Counted from the first letter of the stretch, positions 1-9,122 are shown. The stretch: 64,000 nucleotides of DNA from Methylococcus mesophilus (GCF_026247885.1 NZ_CP110921.1:3417501-3481500); one strand, 5' to 3'. Notes: a model not told the origin generated them from the letters alone. Numbers and translations are program-made.

Positions 1-507
1 AAGATGCGCTTCTCCGCGACGCCCCACGACATTACCGGCGGCGCGCCTATCGTGGTGCTGATCAACGGCGGGTCGGCCTCTGCTTCGGAGATCGTCGCGG
101 GCGCGTTGCAGGACCACAAGCGGGCGGTAATCATGGGCGAGAAGACCTTCGGCAAGGGCTCGGTCCAGACTATCCTTCCGACCAGTAACGGCGGTGCGGT
201 CAAGCTCACCACGGCGCGCTACTACACGCCCTCGGGACGTTCGATCCAGGCCGAAGGCATCACCCCGGACGTGCCGATCTCCCGGGTCAAGCTGGAAATG
301 GCGGCAAAGTCGGAGTTCGCCCCTATCAAGGAGGCTGACCTGACCGGCCACCTGAGCAACGACAAGTCCAAGAAAGGCGGCGACGCCAAGGACAAGGATG
401 GAGAAAGACTCGATGAGGCGCTCGCCTTGCAGGATTATCCGCTGAATGAAGCGCTTAACCTGCTCAAGGGCATCAACATCGTGCACAAGAACGGCGTGAA
501 AAACTAA
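1..507 (+). CDS. ctpA: Carboxyl-terminal processing protease (S41), C-terminal part
   Basis: The 5' end lies outside the window; 168 codons are visible, ending in TAA. The visible part carries the S41 catalytic core: the serine region [15 protein letters not shown] followed 25 residues later by the lysine region [11 protein letters not shown], which together form the Ser/Lys dyad of tail-specific proteases (CtpA/Prc family). These periplasmic enzymes trim C-terminal tails of envelope proteins and peptidoglycan hydrolases. The last 60 residues are Lys/Asp-rich and end in a short helical segment, as in proteobacterial CtpA. The PDZ domain and signal peptide must lie upstream. The symbol is assigned from family resemblance; a prc-type paralogue cannot be excluded from a fragment. 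Confidence 0.9.
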   Translation, partial: KMRFSATPHDITGGAPIVVLINGGSASASEIVAGALQDHKRAVIMGEKTFGKGSVQTILPTSNGGAVKLTTARYYTPSGRSIQAEGITPDVPISRVKLEMAAKSEFAPIKEADLTGHLSNDKSKKGGDAKDKDGERLDEALALQDYPLNEALNLLKGINIVHKNGVKN

Positions 508-605
508 GTTTGTGATGTCGCTTACCGGCAGAGGCGAAGCCCCGTTGAATTCTTCAGCGCCGCACGCCATAACTCGGGTAGGCCAAACCAGACAGGAGAT
601 GCGTC

Positions 606-1040
606 ATGACAGTCAGCCGCAACGAGCCGTGGAGTTTGTTGAATCAACTGCAGCGTGAGCTGGAGCGTTCGTTCGAGGGGCGCCCGGGTCCGGACTCCGC
701 TGCGACAGCCGAATGGACGCCGGCCGTGGATATCAAGGAGGAAGCCGATCGTTACGTCCTCATCGCCGATCTGCCGGGCGTCAGCACGGAGAACATCGAC
801 GTGTCGATGGAGCAGGGCGTTCTGACGCTGCGCGGCGAGCGGAATACTGAGGCCCGCACGGAGCGTTCCGGCTACAAGCGTATCGAGCGGGTCTACGGCA
901 GCTTCTACCGCCGGTTTTCGCTGCCGGATACCGCCGACGCCGACGGCATATCCGCGCGCTACAACAACGGTGTGCTCGAGATCGTGATTCCCAAGAAAGC
1001 GGCAATTCAGCCGCGGCGAATCGTCGTCAGCGCCAAATGA
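606..1040 (+). CDS. Hsp20-family small heat-shock protein
   Basis: 144 residues with an alpha-crystallin domain at about residues 38-140. Typical signatures are visible: WTPAVDIKEE at the domain start, the DLPGVSTENIDVSM strand region, and the late NNGVLEIVIPK motif that carries the G-x-L sequence. Such proteins form oligomers that hold unfolding proteins in an ATP-independent way in the cytoplasm. The start is supported by CAGGAG 8 bases upstream of ATG. It stands alone between the protease and the convergent rapA. An intrinsic terminator follows directly. No heat-shock promoter or ROSE-type RNA thermometer could be assigned with confidence in the 98-base upstream gap. Confidence 0.93.
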   Translation: MTVSRNEPWSLLNQLQRELERSFEGRPGPDSAATAEWTPAVDIKEEADRYVLIADLPGVSTENIDVSMEQGVLTLRGERNTEARTERSGYKRIERVYGSFYRRFSLPDTADADGISARYNNGVLEIVIPKKAAIQPRRIVVSAK

Positions 1041-1068
1041 TGCGAGTCGGCTTGTATAGCGCAGGCTG

Positions 1069-1096
1069 AAAAAGGGGAGCGAAGCTCCCCTTTTTC
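1069..1096. terminator. Bidirectional intrinsic terminator between hsp20 and rapA
   Basis: A perfect 12-base inverted repeat (AAAAAGGGGAGC / GCTCCCCTTTTT) with a 3-base loop is flanked by A and T tracts, so it can end transcription from hsp20 on the plus strand and from rapA on the minus strand. It sits 28 bases after the hsp20 stop and 13 bases past the rapA stop. Confidence 0.9.
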
Positions 1097-1109
1097 TTTA
1101 GGTCGCAAA

Positions 1110-3959
1110 CTATACGGTAATGAGCAGTCGGACGGCATCGAGTCGCAGATGCGCGGCTTGAAGATACTCGTGCATCTCGACAGTATCGTCCTTGAGCCTG
1201 TCCAGCTCTTCCGGCCGGACGCTGGGGTTGACGTTCCGGAGTGCGGCCAGCCGTTTGATTTCGTCCCCCATCTCATCGAGCATGCGCTGGCTGCTCTCGG
1301 CCACGACTTCGGGCAGGCGCGCCTCTGCCCGAGTTTCGGCCAAGGCCAGCAACTTTTCCAGATTCTGCTTTTGGCTCCTGACGAACGCGCGGATCTTCTC
1401 GGCCTCGAAGGCGTGGGGCCGTTCGTCGAATTCCGCTGCAACGACCCGGCCGAAGTCCTGCCCTCGATGGTCCAGCAGCGTGCGGATCGAGGTCGTCGGA
1501 AGGAAGCGGAAAAGCTGCAGGCGGCGGGGGGCGGGGCATTCGATCCGATGGAAGGTTTCCAGCAGCATCTGGCCGGCTGGGAGGGTTGGATGCGAAACGA
1601 AACCGAGGGAGGCGCTGCCGTGCTCGCCGTTCAGGACCAGGTCCATGGCCCCTTGCACCATGGGATGTTCCCAGCTCAGGAACAGCATGTCTTCGCGCGC
1701 CAGTGCCACGTCCCGGCTGAGGGTGACGGTGATGCCGTCGTCCGGCAGTTCCGGGAACTTGGGAACCCGCAGGTGCTCTCCGGGGCGGAGGATGTAACAG
1801 TCTGTGGAGTGCTCCTCGACGACGACGCCGTAGGCATCGCACACCGCTTCCAGCCAAGGCCACAAGGCGGCGTCCCGGTCCCAGGCGCCGACGGCTTCGA
1901 CCAGGCGGTTGGCCGGTGCCGGCCGGCAGGAGTTGAGTTCCAGCAGACGGTCCCGGCCGGCGTGGAGTTCGGCTTCTATGGTTTCGGCCAGTTTCCGGGT
2001 GTCCCGGATCAGGGCTTCGCCTGCGGCGGCGTCCGATACCAGCAAGGCTTGCTCGAGCTCGTCGCCGATCCTGGCGAACACCGCGGCTCCTGCCGTGGCG
2101 GGGCGATGGAAGGCGTCCAGGCCTTCGTGGTACCAGCGGAACAGGATTTCCTGGGCCGTGTCCTCGAAGTAGGGCACATGGATGTCGATGCTGTGGCGCT
2201 GGCCGATGCGGTCCAAGCGGCCGATCCGCTGCTCCAGCAGGTTCGGGTCCAGGGGCAGATCGAACAGCACGAGATGGTGGGCGAACTGGAAATTGCGCCC
2301 TTCGCTGCCGATTTCCGAGCAAACGAGTACCTGGGCGCCTTCCTCCTCCTCCGCGAACCATGCCGCGGCGCGGTCGCGGGCGATGATCGACATGTCCTCG
2401 TGGAACACCGCGGCGCGGACGCCGCCCAGCGTTCTCAGCGCGTTTTCCAGGTCGATCGCGGTCTGGCGCCGGTGGCAGATGACAAGTAGCTTCGAGCGCG
2501 ACGGTTTGAGGCGCTGGACGGTATCGAGCAGCCAGTGCGCGCGCGGATCGTGGCGCCACCACTCGGGGTCTTCGCTGGACGATTCCGGCCACAGCCGGGC
2601 TTCAAGCGACTCCATCCGCGACCGGTAATGCTCCGGCAGGGGGAGGGGACGCCCGTGCAGCAGACGGGAAGGGAAGCCGTGGACGGTGTTCCGGGTATTG
2701 CGGAACAGCACGCGGCCGGTGCCGTGGCGGTCCAGCAGGAGCTGGATCAGGGCATTGCGGGCTGCCGCGGCGTGCTCCGGGTCGTCCAGATCTCCCACCA
2801 GCGTGTCGGCGCGGTCGTGGCGCAAGAAACGCTGCAGTTGCCCGAAGGTCTCGGCATCGAGCTGCGGACTGTCGAGCAGCTTGTTGATGACCTCGGCCAG
2901 CGCCGTGTATTCCTGCTCCTCCTGACGGAACTGCTCGAAGTCGAAGAAACGGTCCGGATCGAGCAGCCGCAGACGGGCGAAGTGGCCGAGCTTGCCGAGC
3001 TGTTCCGGCGTGGCGGTCAAGAGCAGCAGGCCGGGCGTGCGCCGGGCCAGCGTTTCGACAAAGGCGTAGGCGGGGCTCGGCCCTGCCGGCGTCCACTCCA
3101 GATGATGGGCCTCGTCGATGACGATCATGTCCCAGGCGACGTCCAAGACATAGCGGTGCCTGTCCGGGTCTTTCAGGATGAAATCCAGGCTGCTCAGCGC
3201 CAGGTTTGCGTCCGCGAACGGATTGCCTTCTTCGGCCGCTTCCTCATAGGCGTCGTCGCCGATCAGGCTGAAGCGCAGGTTGAAGCGTCGCAGCATTTCC
3301 ACCAGCCACTGGTGAAGCAGCATGTTCGGCACCAGGACCAGCACTTTTTCGGTCCGTCCCGTGAGGACCCGGTGATGGACGATCAGGCCGGCTTCGATGG
3401 TCTTGCCGAGGCCGACTTCATCCGCCAGCAGCACCCGAGGCGCATGCCGGGATGCGACTTCGTGGGCGATGTAGAGCTGGTGGGGAATCGGGCTGGTGCG
3501 GGCGCCGACGAGGCCCAGCACCGCGGACTGTTCGAGACGTGCGAGCTTTTCGCCGGTTTCGATGCGCAGGCGGAACACGTCGCCGGGATCGATCTGGCCC
3601 GAGAACAGCCGGTCCTGCGGCCTGTTGAACTGAAGGAACGGATTGAGCTCGATTTCTTCCAGCGCTCGGGGATTTCCGTCCGCGTCCTTGCCGACATAGA
3701 CCAGCAGACCGTTCTGCTCGTCGACTTCGTCGACCCGCATCGACCAGCCGTCTACGCTTTCCACCCGGTCGCCGGTGGCGAACCGGACGCGGGTCAGCGG
3801 CGCATTGCCGACCGCGTAGATTCGGCGTTCGCCGCTGGCGATGAACAATACGGTGATCCTGTTGTACTCGACGCCAAGCACGGTGCCGAGCCCCAATTCC
3901 GGCTCCGTGTCGCTGATCCAGCGTTGTCCGGAACGAAGTGTGTGGAGGGGGTCAGGCAT
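1110..3959 (-). CDS. rapA: RNA polymerase-associated SWI2/SNF2 ATPase RapA
   Basis: 949 residues, close to the E. coli RapA length of 968. RapA binds RNA polymerase and recycles it from post-transcription complexes. Visible motifs are the N-terminal Tudor-like region (QRWISDTEPELGLGTV), the Walker A region DEVGLGKTIEAGLI near residue 180, the DEAH box (VIDEAHHLEW) near 280, LLTATP (motif III), and in the second helicase lobe the IGSEGRNFQF and IGRLDRIGQ motifs near 555-590. It is a single gene, convergent with hsp20 and divergent from purE. The start codon sits 200 bases before purE; the ribosome site is weak, so the start could be slightly different. Confidence 0.96.
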   Translation of the reverse strand: MPDPLHTLRSGQRWISDTEPELGLGTVLGVEYNRITVLFIASGERRIYAVGNAPLTRVRFATGDRVESVDGWSMRVDEVDEQNGLLVYVGKDADGNPRALEEIELNPFLQFNRPQDRLFSGQIDPGDVFRLRIETGEKLARLEQSAVLGLVGARTSPIPHQLYIAHEVASRHAPRVLLADEVGLGKTIEAGLIVHHRVLTGRTEKVLVLVPNMLLHQWLVEMLRRFNLRFSLIGDDAYEEAAEEGNPFADANLALSSLDFILKDPDRHRYVLDVAWDMIVIDEAHHLEWTPAGPSPAYAFVETLARRTPGLLLLTATPEQLGKLGHFARLRLLDPDRFFDFEQFRQEEQEYTALAEVINKLLDSPQLDAETFGQLQRFLRHDRADTLVGDLDDPEHAAAARNALIQLLLDRHGTGRVLFRNTRNTVHGFPSRLLHGRPLPLPEHYRSRMESLEARLWPESSSEDPEWWRHDPRAHWLLDTVQRLKPSRSKLLVICHRRQTAIDLENALRTLGGVRAAVFHEDMSIIARDRAAAWFAEEEEGAQVLVCSEIGSEGRNFQFAHHLVLFDLPLDPNLLEQRIGRLDRIGQRHSIDIHVPYFEDTAQEILFRWYHEGLDAFHRPATAGAAVFARIGDELEQALLVSDAAAGEALIRDTRKLAETIEAELHAGRDRLLELNSCRPAPANRLVEAVGAWDRDAALWPWLEAVCDAYGVVVEEHSTDCYILRPGEHLRVPKFPELPDDGITVTLSRDVALAREDMLFLSWEHPMVQGAMDLVLNGEHGSASLGFVSHPTLPAGQMLLETFHRIECPAPRRLQLFRFLPTTSIRTLLDHRGQDFGRVVAAEFDERPHAFEAEKIRAFVRSQKQNLEKLLALAETRAEARLPEVVAESSQRMLDEMGDEIKRLAALRNVNPSVRPEELDRLKDDTVEMHEYLQAAHLRLDAVRLLITV

Positions 3960-4161
3960 GAAGGGATCGCCGTCCTGAGGGTTTCGGAATAAAAGGATCG
4001 GATTTTACCAGATCGCGACGGACCGGATCGTTCGCGTCACCCTGGCCCGTACCAGCTGATCCATGCCCAGGAAAAGGTGGCGGAAAGGAGCCGCGGGCGC
4101 ATGTCGATTCGACGGAATTTGGGATTCATCGACGCCGTGGGTATGATAGGAACTTTTTTCA

Positions 4162-4668
4162 ATGGCAACGAGTACCCTAATGGTTCAGGTCGGTATCGTG
4201 ATGGGGAGTACCAGCGACTGGGAGGTCATGCAGCACTCTGTCCGCAAGCTCGAGGAATTCGATATCCCGTGCGAGGCCAAAGTCGTGTCAGCCCATCGAA
4301 CGCCGGACCTGTTGTTCGACTATGCCGAGCGCGCGCGCGAGCGCGGCCTGAAGTGCATAATCGCCGGCGCGGGCGGGGCGGCGCATCTGCCCGGAATGAT
4401 GGCGGCCAAGACCACGGTGCCGGTGCTGGGGGTGCCGGTGCCCAGCAAGCATCTCGGCGGGCAGGATTCGCTGTATTCGATCGTGCAGATGCCCAAGGGC
4501 GTCCCGGTCGCGACCTTCGCCATCGGTGAGGCGGGAGCGGTCAACGCCGCGCTGTTCGCGGTGGCCTTGCTGGCGAACGGCGACCCGGCACTGCAGCTTC
4601 GTCTCGACGAGTTCCGCCGGCGCCAGGCCGAATCCGTCTTGGCGGCGCAATTGCCGGAGGCGCGCTGA
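4162..4668 (+). CDS. purE: N5-carboxyaminoimidazole ribonucleotide mutase PurE
   Basis: 168 residues, the usual size of class I PurE. It converts N5-CAIR to CAIR in purine synthesis. The N-terminal phosphate-binding motif GSTSDWEVM, the AHRTPD motif and the [11 protein letters not shown] loop are intact, and the [22 protein letters not shown] segment matches class I enzymes, which work with PurK. The ATG at 4162 has TAGGAA 8 bases upstream; a second ATG at 4180 would give a protein six residues shorter and cannot be excluded. It overlaps purK by one base (TGATG), which indicates translational coupling. Confidence 0.97.
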   Translation: MATSTLMVQVGIVMGSTSDWEVMQHSVRKLEEFDIPCEAKVVSAHRTPDLLFDYAERARERGLKCIIAGAGGAAHLPGMMAAKTTVPVLGVPVPSKHLGGQDSLYSIVQMPKGVPVATFAIGEAGAVNAALFAVALLANGDPALQLRLDEFRRRQAESVLAAQLPEAR

Positions 4669-5798
4669 TGGCGCACATCCTGCCCCCGGCGATGCTCGGC
4701 ATTCTCGGCGGCGGCCAGTTGGGGCGCATGTTCACGATGGCGGCCCGTTCCATGGGCTACCGGGTGACCGTGCTGGATCCCGATATTCAAAGCCCAGCGG
4801 GGATGCTGGCGGATCGCCATATCCGTGCCGGCTACGACGACGAGGGGGCGCTCGAGGACCTCGCGTCGAACTGTGCGGCGGTAACGACGGAATTCGAGAA
4901 CGTTCCCGCCGACAGCTTGCGTTTTCTGGAGTCCAGAACGCGGGTTTCACCTTCCTCGGCCTGCGTGGCCATCGCCCAGGACCGGATCGTCGAAAAACGC
5001 TACATTGCGGGCGCTGGCCTGGCCGTGGCGCCGTTTATGGCGGTAGAAGCGGTGCAAGACTTGTCCGGCGACCTCGCCCCGCTGCTGCCGGGCATCCTCA
5101 AGACGGCGCGCTTCGGCTACGACGGCAAGGGGCAGGCGCGGGTGGCGACGCCGGAAGAGGCCCGGAGCGCGTTCGAAGCGTTCGGCTGCCGTCCCTGCGT
5201 GCTCGAGAAGAAGCTGGACCTCCAGACCGAAGTTTCCGTCATCGTGGCGCGGACCTCGGCGGACCTCGTCGGAACCTTTCCCGTCGCAGAAAATCAGCAT
5301 GAGGCCGGCATCCTGGACATCAGCATCGTGCCGGCCCGGGTGGCGCCCGATGTGGCTGCACGGGCTTGCGAGATGGCCTGCGTCCTGGCGGAGGCCATGG
5401 ACTACGTCGGCGTGCTGGCGGTGGAGTTTTTCGTGCTGCGGGACGGCGGCCTGGTCATCAACGAGGTCGCACCGCGGCCCCACAATAGCGGCCATTACAC
5501 GCTGGACGCCTGCGCCGTGAGCCAGTTCGGACAGCAGGTCCGCACCCTGTGCAAGCTGCCCCCAGCCGACACGCGCCTGCTCAGCCCCGTCGTCATGGTG
5601 AACCTGCTGGGCGACATCTGGCGCGACGACGAACCGGCCTGGGATCTGGTTCTGAGCGAACCCGCGGCCGTGCTTCATCTGTACGGCAAGGCCAGCGCAA
5701 GAGTGGGGCGGAAGATGGGCCATTTCAACGTGCTGGCCGAAACCGCCGAGGCGGCTCTGGAAAAGGCGGAGACGCTCAAGCGCGCCTTGCGGCGCTGA
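4668..5798 (+). CDS. purK: 5-(carboxyamino)imidazole ribonucleotide synthase PurK
   Basis: 376 residues with an ATP-grasp fold. It makes N5-CAIR from AIR, bicarbonate and ATP, the substrate of PurE. The N-terminal GILGGGQLGRMF dinucleotide-like loop, the TTEFENVPA motif, the ATP-grasp lysine region KTARFGYDGKGQ near residue 145 and the metal/ATP site EVAPRPHNSGHYT near 272 are all present. Translation is coupled to purE (shared base at the stop/start). No terminator was seen at the end; instead a short inverted-repeat element begins five bases after the stop codon. Confidence 0.97.
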   Translation: MAHILPPAMLGILGGGQLGRMFTMAARSMGYRVTVLDPDIQSPAGMLADRHIRAGYDDEGALEDLASNCAAVTTEFENVPADSLRFLESRTRVSPSSACVAIAQDRIVEKRYIAGAGLAVAPFMAVEAVQDLSGDLAPLLPGILKTARFGYDGKGQARVATPEEARSAFEAFGCRPCVLEKKLDLQTEVSVIVARTSADLVGTFPVAENQHEAGILDISIVPARVAPDVAARACEMACVLAEAMDYVGVLAVEFFVLRDGGLVINEVAPRPHNSGHYTLDACAVSQFGQQVRTLCKLPPADTRLLSPVVMVNLLGDIWRDDEPAWDLVLSEPAAVLHLYGKASARVGRKMGHFNVLAETAEAALEKAETLKRALRR

Positions 5799-5800
5799 AG

Positions 5801-5948
5801 TCAGAGGTTGTGACAAAACCGTCACGAGCGGCCCGAGTGCAAGGCGCCCGGAGCGGAGGAGCCGGAGCGTACACGGAGTACATGAGGATTCCGAGCACCG
5901 CGCAACGCCGCAATCGGGACGCGCAGTAGGTTTTTTCACAACCTCTCA
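5801..5948. mobile_element. MITE-like element with 16-bp terminal inverted repeats
   Basis: A 142-base non-coding unit (5804-5945) is bounded by GAGGTTGTGACAAAAC on the left and its inverted copy GTTTTTTCACAACCTC on the right, 15 of 16 positions matching. A TCA triplet flanks each end as a possible 3-base target duplication. The interior is GC-rich (GCGCCCGGAGCGGAGG, then GCGTACACGGAGTACATGAGG) and carries no transposase. Its right end touches the stop codon of the minus-strand yqiB gene, whose TGA is the right TCA triplet. I recall similar short intergenic elements from other proteobacterial genomes; the match could not be tested here. Confidence 0.7.
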
Positions 5949-6419
5949 GGCCGGCGCCGAACTGTCCATCCAAGGGTACAGGTCGGCCGGTCCGGCCGAA
6001 AGCCGGTAGCGGCTGTCCACGCAGTAGTCCAGCCAGCGTGCCAGGAAATAGTTCAACGACCATTTGTAGTCCAGCACCCGCTGCGGCGTCGCTTCGTCCC
6101 GCAGGGCGTCGCGCACCTCGGGGCGGCAATGGTCGCTGAGCACTTCGACGGAACGGGCGTCGAGATAGACGCGAATCCTGACGGCCGGCTCGTGCAGTTC
6201 TTCCATGGCGCGGCTGAATGCATGGGTCAGCTCCAGCGTCAGCGTATAGGGCGAGCGCTCCAGCAGACGGATATGCAGGGCCGGCTTGCCGTGCACCGAT
6301 GCCTTCAGCGCCGGCCGGATTTGATCGAGATCCGGGACCAGAGCCACCAGCCGTTCATAGTTTGCCTCGCACAGTTTCGCCAGCCAGTACGAGCGGTTGC
6401 GGGGCAGGAAGCGGCTCAT
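5946..6419 (-). CDS. yqiB: YqiB-family DUF1249 protein
   Basis: 157 residues matching the DUF1249/YqiB family of gammaproteobacteria, of unknown function. The typical N-terminus (RSYWLAKLCEANYERL), a central LELTHAFS segment and the C-terminal WSLNYFLARWLDYCVDSRY block are visible. An in-frame ATG 48 bases further upstream exists, but the chosen ATG overlaps the stop codon of the queD-like gene by ATGA, which fits coupled translation. The protein has no signal peptide or membrane span. The stop codon lies exactly at the border of the inverted-repeat element, so an insertion there may have set or preserved the end of the reading frame. Confidence 0.85.
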   Translation of the reverse strand: MSRFLPRNRSYWLAKLCEANYERLVALVPDLDQIRPALKASVHGKPALHIRLLERSPYTLTLELTHAFSRAMEELHEPAVRIRVYLDARSVEVLSDHCRPEVRDALRDEATPQRVLDYKWSLNYFLARWLDYCVDSRYRLSAGPADLYPWMDSSAPA

Positions 6420-6829
6420 GGTTCGCCCGTATCGCGAAAGGTCGCGCAGGCGCTCGAAGTTTCCCACAGGGTGACGCTTTCCACCGCGAACCCTTTCAGC
6501 TGCAAGTCCCGGTAAATCATTTCGGCGAGTGTTTCCGCCGTGGGATGTTGTTCGAGCACGAGGACCCGCTCGCCGGCCCGCTGCAGCAAGGGCAGCAAAG
6601 GATCGTCCCGGTGCAGCAGCAGGTTGTGATCGAGCTGGGTGTCGATGAACGCATGGGCGGCGGCCGAGATGTCAGCGAAATCGCAGACCATGCCCTGGGA
6701 GTTCAGGCCCGCGGCTGACACCGTGATGGCCGCCCGCACGCTGTGGCCGTGCAGATGCCGGCATTTGCCGGCATGGTGCATCAGGCGGTGGCCGTAACAG
6801 AAAAATATCTCTTTGGTGACGCTGTACAT
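6416..6829 (-). CDS. 6-pyruvoyl-tetrahydropterin synthase / QueD-family protein
   Basis: 137 residues of the PTPS/QueD fold. Zinc ligands are visible as His in CYGHRL near residue 14 and the pair in CRHLHGHS near residues 25-30, with the catalytic Cys just before the His pair (GKCRHLHGH). The C-terminal glutamate region is present (VTLWETSSACATF). Such enzymes act on dihydroneopterin triphosphate, giving 6-carboxytetrahydropterin for queuosine or other pterins. With no other queuosine gene nearby, the exact product cannot be fixed, so no symbol is given. It overlaps yqiB by four bases and follows the PilZ gene by six bases. Confidence 0.85.
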   Translation of the reverse strand: MYSVTKEIFFCYGHRLMHHAGKCRHLHGHSVRAAITVSAAGLNSQGMVCDFADISAAAHAFIDTQLDHNLLLHRDDPLLPLLQRAGERVLVLEQHPTAETLAEMIYRDLQLKGFAVESVTLWETSSACATFRDTGEP

Positions 6830-6835
6830 GCAGAT

Positions 6836-7138
6836 TTATTCGCTCTTGATCCCCTTGATGGCGCCGGCCACATGGTGGAAGCCGGGTTCCGGCGCAGGGG
6901 TGCAGCGTACCACCTCAATGTTGGCCGTCAGGGGGGGGGCGAGCCGGTTGTCCGGCTCGATGCGGATTTCCAGGGCGCGGCCCGGCTCGATGATTTCATC
7001 GGTCCGGAACAGGATGCCGGAGCCGCTGATGTTGACGCATACGCCGGCGCGTTCTTCGTCCTCTCCCGCGATCTTGTACTTGATCGGATAGCTGACTGGT
7101 ATGCGTCGAGAGCGGCGTCTCTCGATGAAATCCGGCAT
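6836..7138 (-). CDS. PilZ-domain protein (c-di-GMP binding)
   Basis: About 100 residues consisting almost only of a PilZ domain. The c-di-GMP binding signature is present as ERRRSRRIPVSYP near the start (RxxxR) and NISGSG about 30 residues later (D/N-x-S-x-x-G). The frame stays open for another 53 codons upstream, but that stretch would run into the trpS leader and has unlike composition. The chosen ATG has AGGGGCGAG seven bases upstream, the best ribosome site in the frame; an ATG five codons earlier is the alternative. It probably acts as an adaptor for motility, polysaccharide or secretion; the partner is unknown. Confidence 0.85.
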   Translation of the reverse strand: MPDFIERRRSRRIPVSYPIKYKIAGEDEERAGVCVNISGSGILFRTDEIIEPGRALEIRIEPDNRLAPPLTANIEVVRCTPAPEPGFHHVAGAIKGIKSE

Positions 7139-7306
7139 AGGCTCGCCCCTCATGGTTGTCTCGGGGGCGTATTCTAAACGAATGGGGCGCGGGATGGTGG
7201 TTTTGAGCCCCGTCCGCGTGTGGCAGTGCCCGGAGTTTTGTGTCATAGTGCCGCCCGCGCCGCCGGGCGCGCCGTTTCTTGCCGTTTTTTCCACCACTTC
7301 GTCCGC

Positions 7307-8323
7307 ATGAGCACCAAATCAGTCGTCCTGACCGGCATCACTACCACCGGGACTCCCCATCTCGGCAATTACGTCGGCGCCATCCGGCCCGCCATCGAGG
7401 CGAGCCGGGATCAAAGCGTGCAGCCTTATTATTTCCTGGCCGATTATCACGCCTTGATCAAATGCCACGATCCCGAACGGGTAAGGCAATCGACCCTGGA
7501 AATCGCCGCGAGCTGGCTGGCCCTGGGGCTCGATACCCAGAACGCCGTGTTCTACCGCCAGTCGGATGTCCCGGAAATCGTCGAACTGACCTGGATGCTG
7601 ACCTGCGTGACCGCCAAGGGCCTGATGAACCGTGCCCATGCCTACAAAGCCGCGGTGCAGGCCAACCAGGAAGCGGACGAGGCCGATCTCGACAAGGGCG
7701 TCACCATGGGGCTGTTCAACTATCCCGTGCTCATGGCGGCGGACATCCTCATGTTCAACGCCCACAAGGTGCCGGTCGGACGCGACCAGGTACAGCACAT
7801 CGAGATGGCACGCGATATCGGCCAGCGCTTCAACCACATCTTCGGTGAGCATTTCGTGCTGCCGGAGGCCGTGGTCGGCGAGGAGACCGCGGTGCTCCAG
7901 GGGCTGGACGGCCGCAAGATGAGCAAGAGCTACGACAACACCATTCCGCTGTTCGCGCCGGAAAAGCAGTTGCGCAAGCTCATCATGAAAATCAAGACCA
8001 ATTCCCAGCTTCCGGGCGAGCCCAAGGATCCCGCCGGTTGCACGTTGTTCTCGATCTACCAGGCCTTCGCCAACCGGCACGAGGTCGAGGAAGCCCGGCA
8101 CTGGTACGCCGAGGGCATCGGCTGGGGCGACATGAAGAACAAGCTGTACGAATACTTGAACGACCACCTCGCTACGGCCCGCGAGCGCTACGAGGCGCTG
8201 ATCCAGGAACCGGAACGGATCGAACAGGAGCTCCGGGCCGGCGCGGCCAAGGCGCGGGCCCATGCCGTCCCGTTCATGCAGCGGATCCGGGAGTCCGTGG
8301 GCATCCGGCCGCTGGGGAGCTGA
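7307..8323 (+). CDS. trpS: Tryptophanyl-tRNA synthetase
   Basis: 338 residues, the standard length for class Ic TrpRS. The HIGH-type motif is TTTGTPHLGNYVGA near residue 15 and the KMSKS loop is GRKMSKSYDNT near residue 205. DQVQHIEMARDI, the tryptophan-pocket segment, is also present. The enzyme charges tRNA-Trp in the cytoplasm. The frame extends 29 codons upstream, but the extension is Arg/Ala/Phe-rich, has no family match and lies in the region divergent from the PilZ gene, so ATG 7307 is preferred. No Trp attenuator or T-box-like structure was recognised upstream. Confidence 0.96.
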   Translation: MSTKSVVLTGITTTGTPHLGNYVGAIRPAIEASRDQSVQPYYFLADYHALIKCHDPERVRQSTLEIAASWLALGLDTQNAVFYRQSDVPEIVELTWMLTCVTAKGLMNRAHAYKAAVQANQEADEADLDKGVTMGLFNYPVLMAADILMFNAHKVPVGRDQVQHIEMARDIGQRFNHIFGEHFVLPEAVVGEETAVLQGLDGRKMSKSYDNTIPLFAPEKQLRKLIMKIKTNSQLPGEPKDPAGCTLFSIYQAFANRHEVEEARHWYAEGIGWGDMKNKLYEYLNDHLATARERYEALIQEPERIEQELRAGAAKARAHAVPFMQRIRESVGIRPLGS

Positions 8324-8333
8324 TTTTTTCGCC

Positions 8334-9122
8334 ATGGCTGCCGGCGCCGAACGGGTGATCCGCGCCCGCGCCTGGTTCCTCGGCAGCCGCATCGACTACC
8401 GGGAGATCGAACGGGGCGGGGCGGTCGCACTGGGACCTCTGACCCTGTTGGTCGGGCGCGAAGGCTACCGGATCACGTTCCGTTTCGGCGTCGTGGTGCT
8501 GGTCGGGCTCAGTGCCGAGCAGGAAGCGGAAATCCTCCAAGGCCTGCGTGCGACCGTCCACCATCCCTTGCCGGAACCCGAGCTGGAGGAGGTTGACCTC
8601 CTGATCCACCCGGAACTGCCGGAGCGGCTGGACAGCGAAGGCCGTCTGGTTTTGCGCGAGGCGTCGGTCGCCCGCTTGCAGGTTGTCGCCCACGTCCTGG
8701 CCAAGAGCTGCGTCCTGTCCTACTACGAGCGCAACGTGGCGGAGGAATTCGACCGGATCGAGCAGATTGCCCAGCGCCTGACCCGCGCTGCCGGACCCGC
8801 CCGCGGCAAGCGCGAAATCCTCAATGAAATCGGCAAGGCTCTGTCTATCATGGGGCGCATGGTGGGGCGGGTCGAGGTCGCGGAAAAGCCGGAGATCGTC
8901 TGGGACGATCCCCAGCTCGACCAGCTCTACGAGCGCCTGGCGACCGAATACGAACTGCGCGACCGGGACAGGGCGCTGTCGCGCAAGCTCGAACTCATTT
9001 CGCGCACCGCCGAGACCTATCTCGATCTGTTGAACCACCGCCAGGTGCTCAGGGTCGAGTGGTACATCGTCATCCTGATCGTCGTCGAGATCGCGCTGAG
9101 CCTGTACGAAAAGCTGAGCTGA
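8334..9122 (+). CDS. DUF155 / RMD1-YagE family membrane protein
   Basis: 262 residues. The sequence matches the DUF155 family (fungal RMD1, bacterial YagE-like), which has no settled function. The N-terminal part (ARAWFLGSRIDYREIER), a middle beta-rich segment (YRITFRFGVVVLVGLS), and the C-terminal helical part ending in one membrane span (WYIVILIVVEIALSL) with a short tail are typical. The frame is open upstream into trpS, but ATG 8334, ten bases after the trpS stop, is the natural start and suggests co-transcription with trpS. The family is thought to be anchored by the C-terminal helix with the main domain in the cytoplasm; this is inference. Confidence 0.82.
   Translation: MAAGAERVIRARAWFLGSRIDYREIERGGAVALGPLTLLVGREGYRITFRFGVVVLVGLSAEQEAEILQGLRATVHHPLPEPELEEVDLLIHPELPERLDSEGRLVLREASVARLQVVAHVLAKSCVLSYYERNVAEEFDRIEQIAQRLTRAAGPARGKREILNEIGKALSIMGRMVGRVEVAEKPEIVWDDPQLDQLYERLATEYELRDRDRALSRKLELISRTAETYLDLLNHRQVLRVEWYIVILIVVEIALSLYEKLS

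Noticed and set aside
1149-3992. Two long plus-strand open frames (446 and 485 codons) opposite rapA
   Set aside because: They are antisense shadows in GC-rich DNA; their peptides have no family resemblance while the minus-strand frame is a complete RapA.
7139-7297. N-terminal 53-residue extension of the PilZ protein
   Set aside because: The ribosome site and domain start favour 7138, and the extension has no family match and overlaps the trpS leader region.
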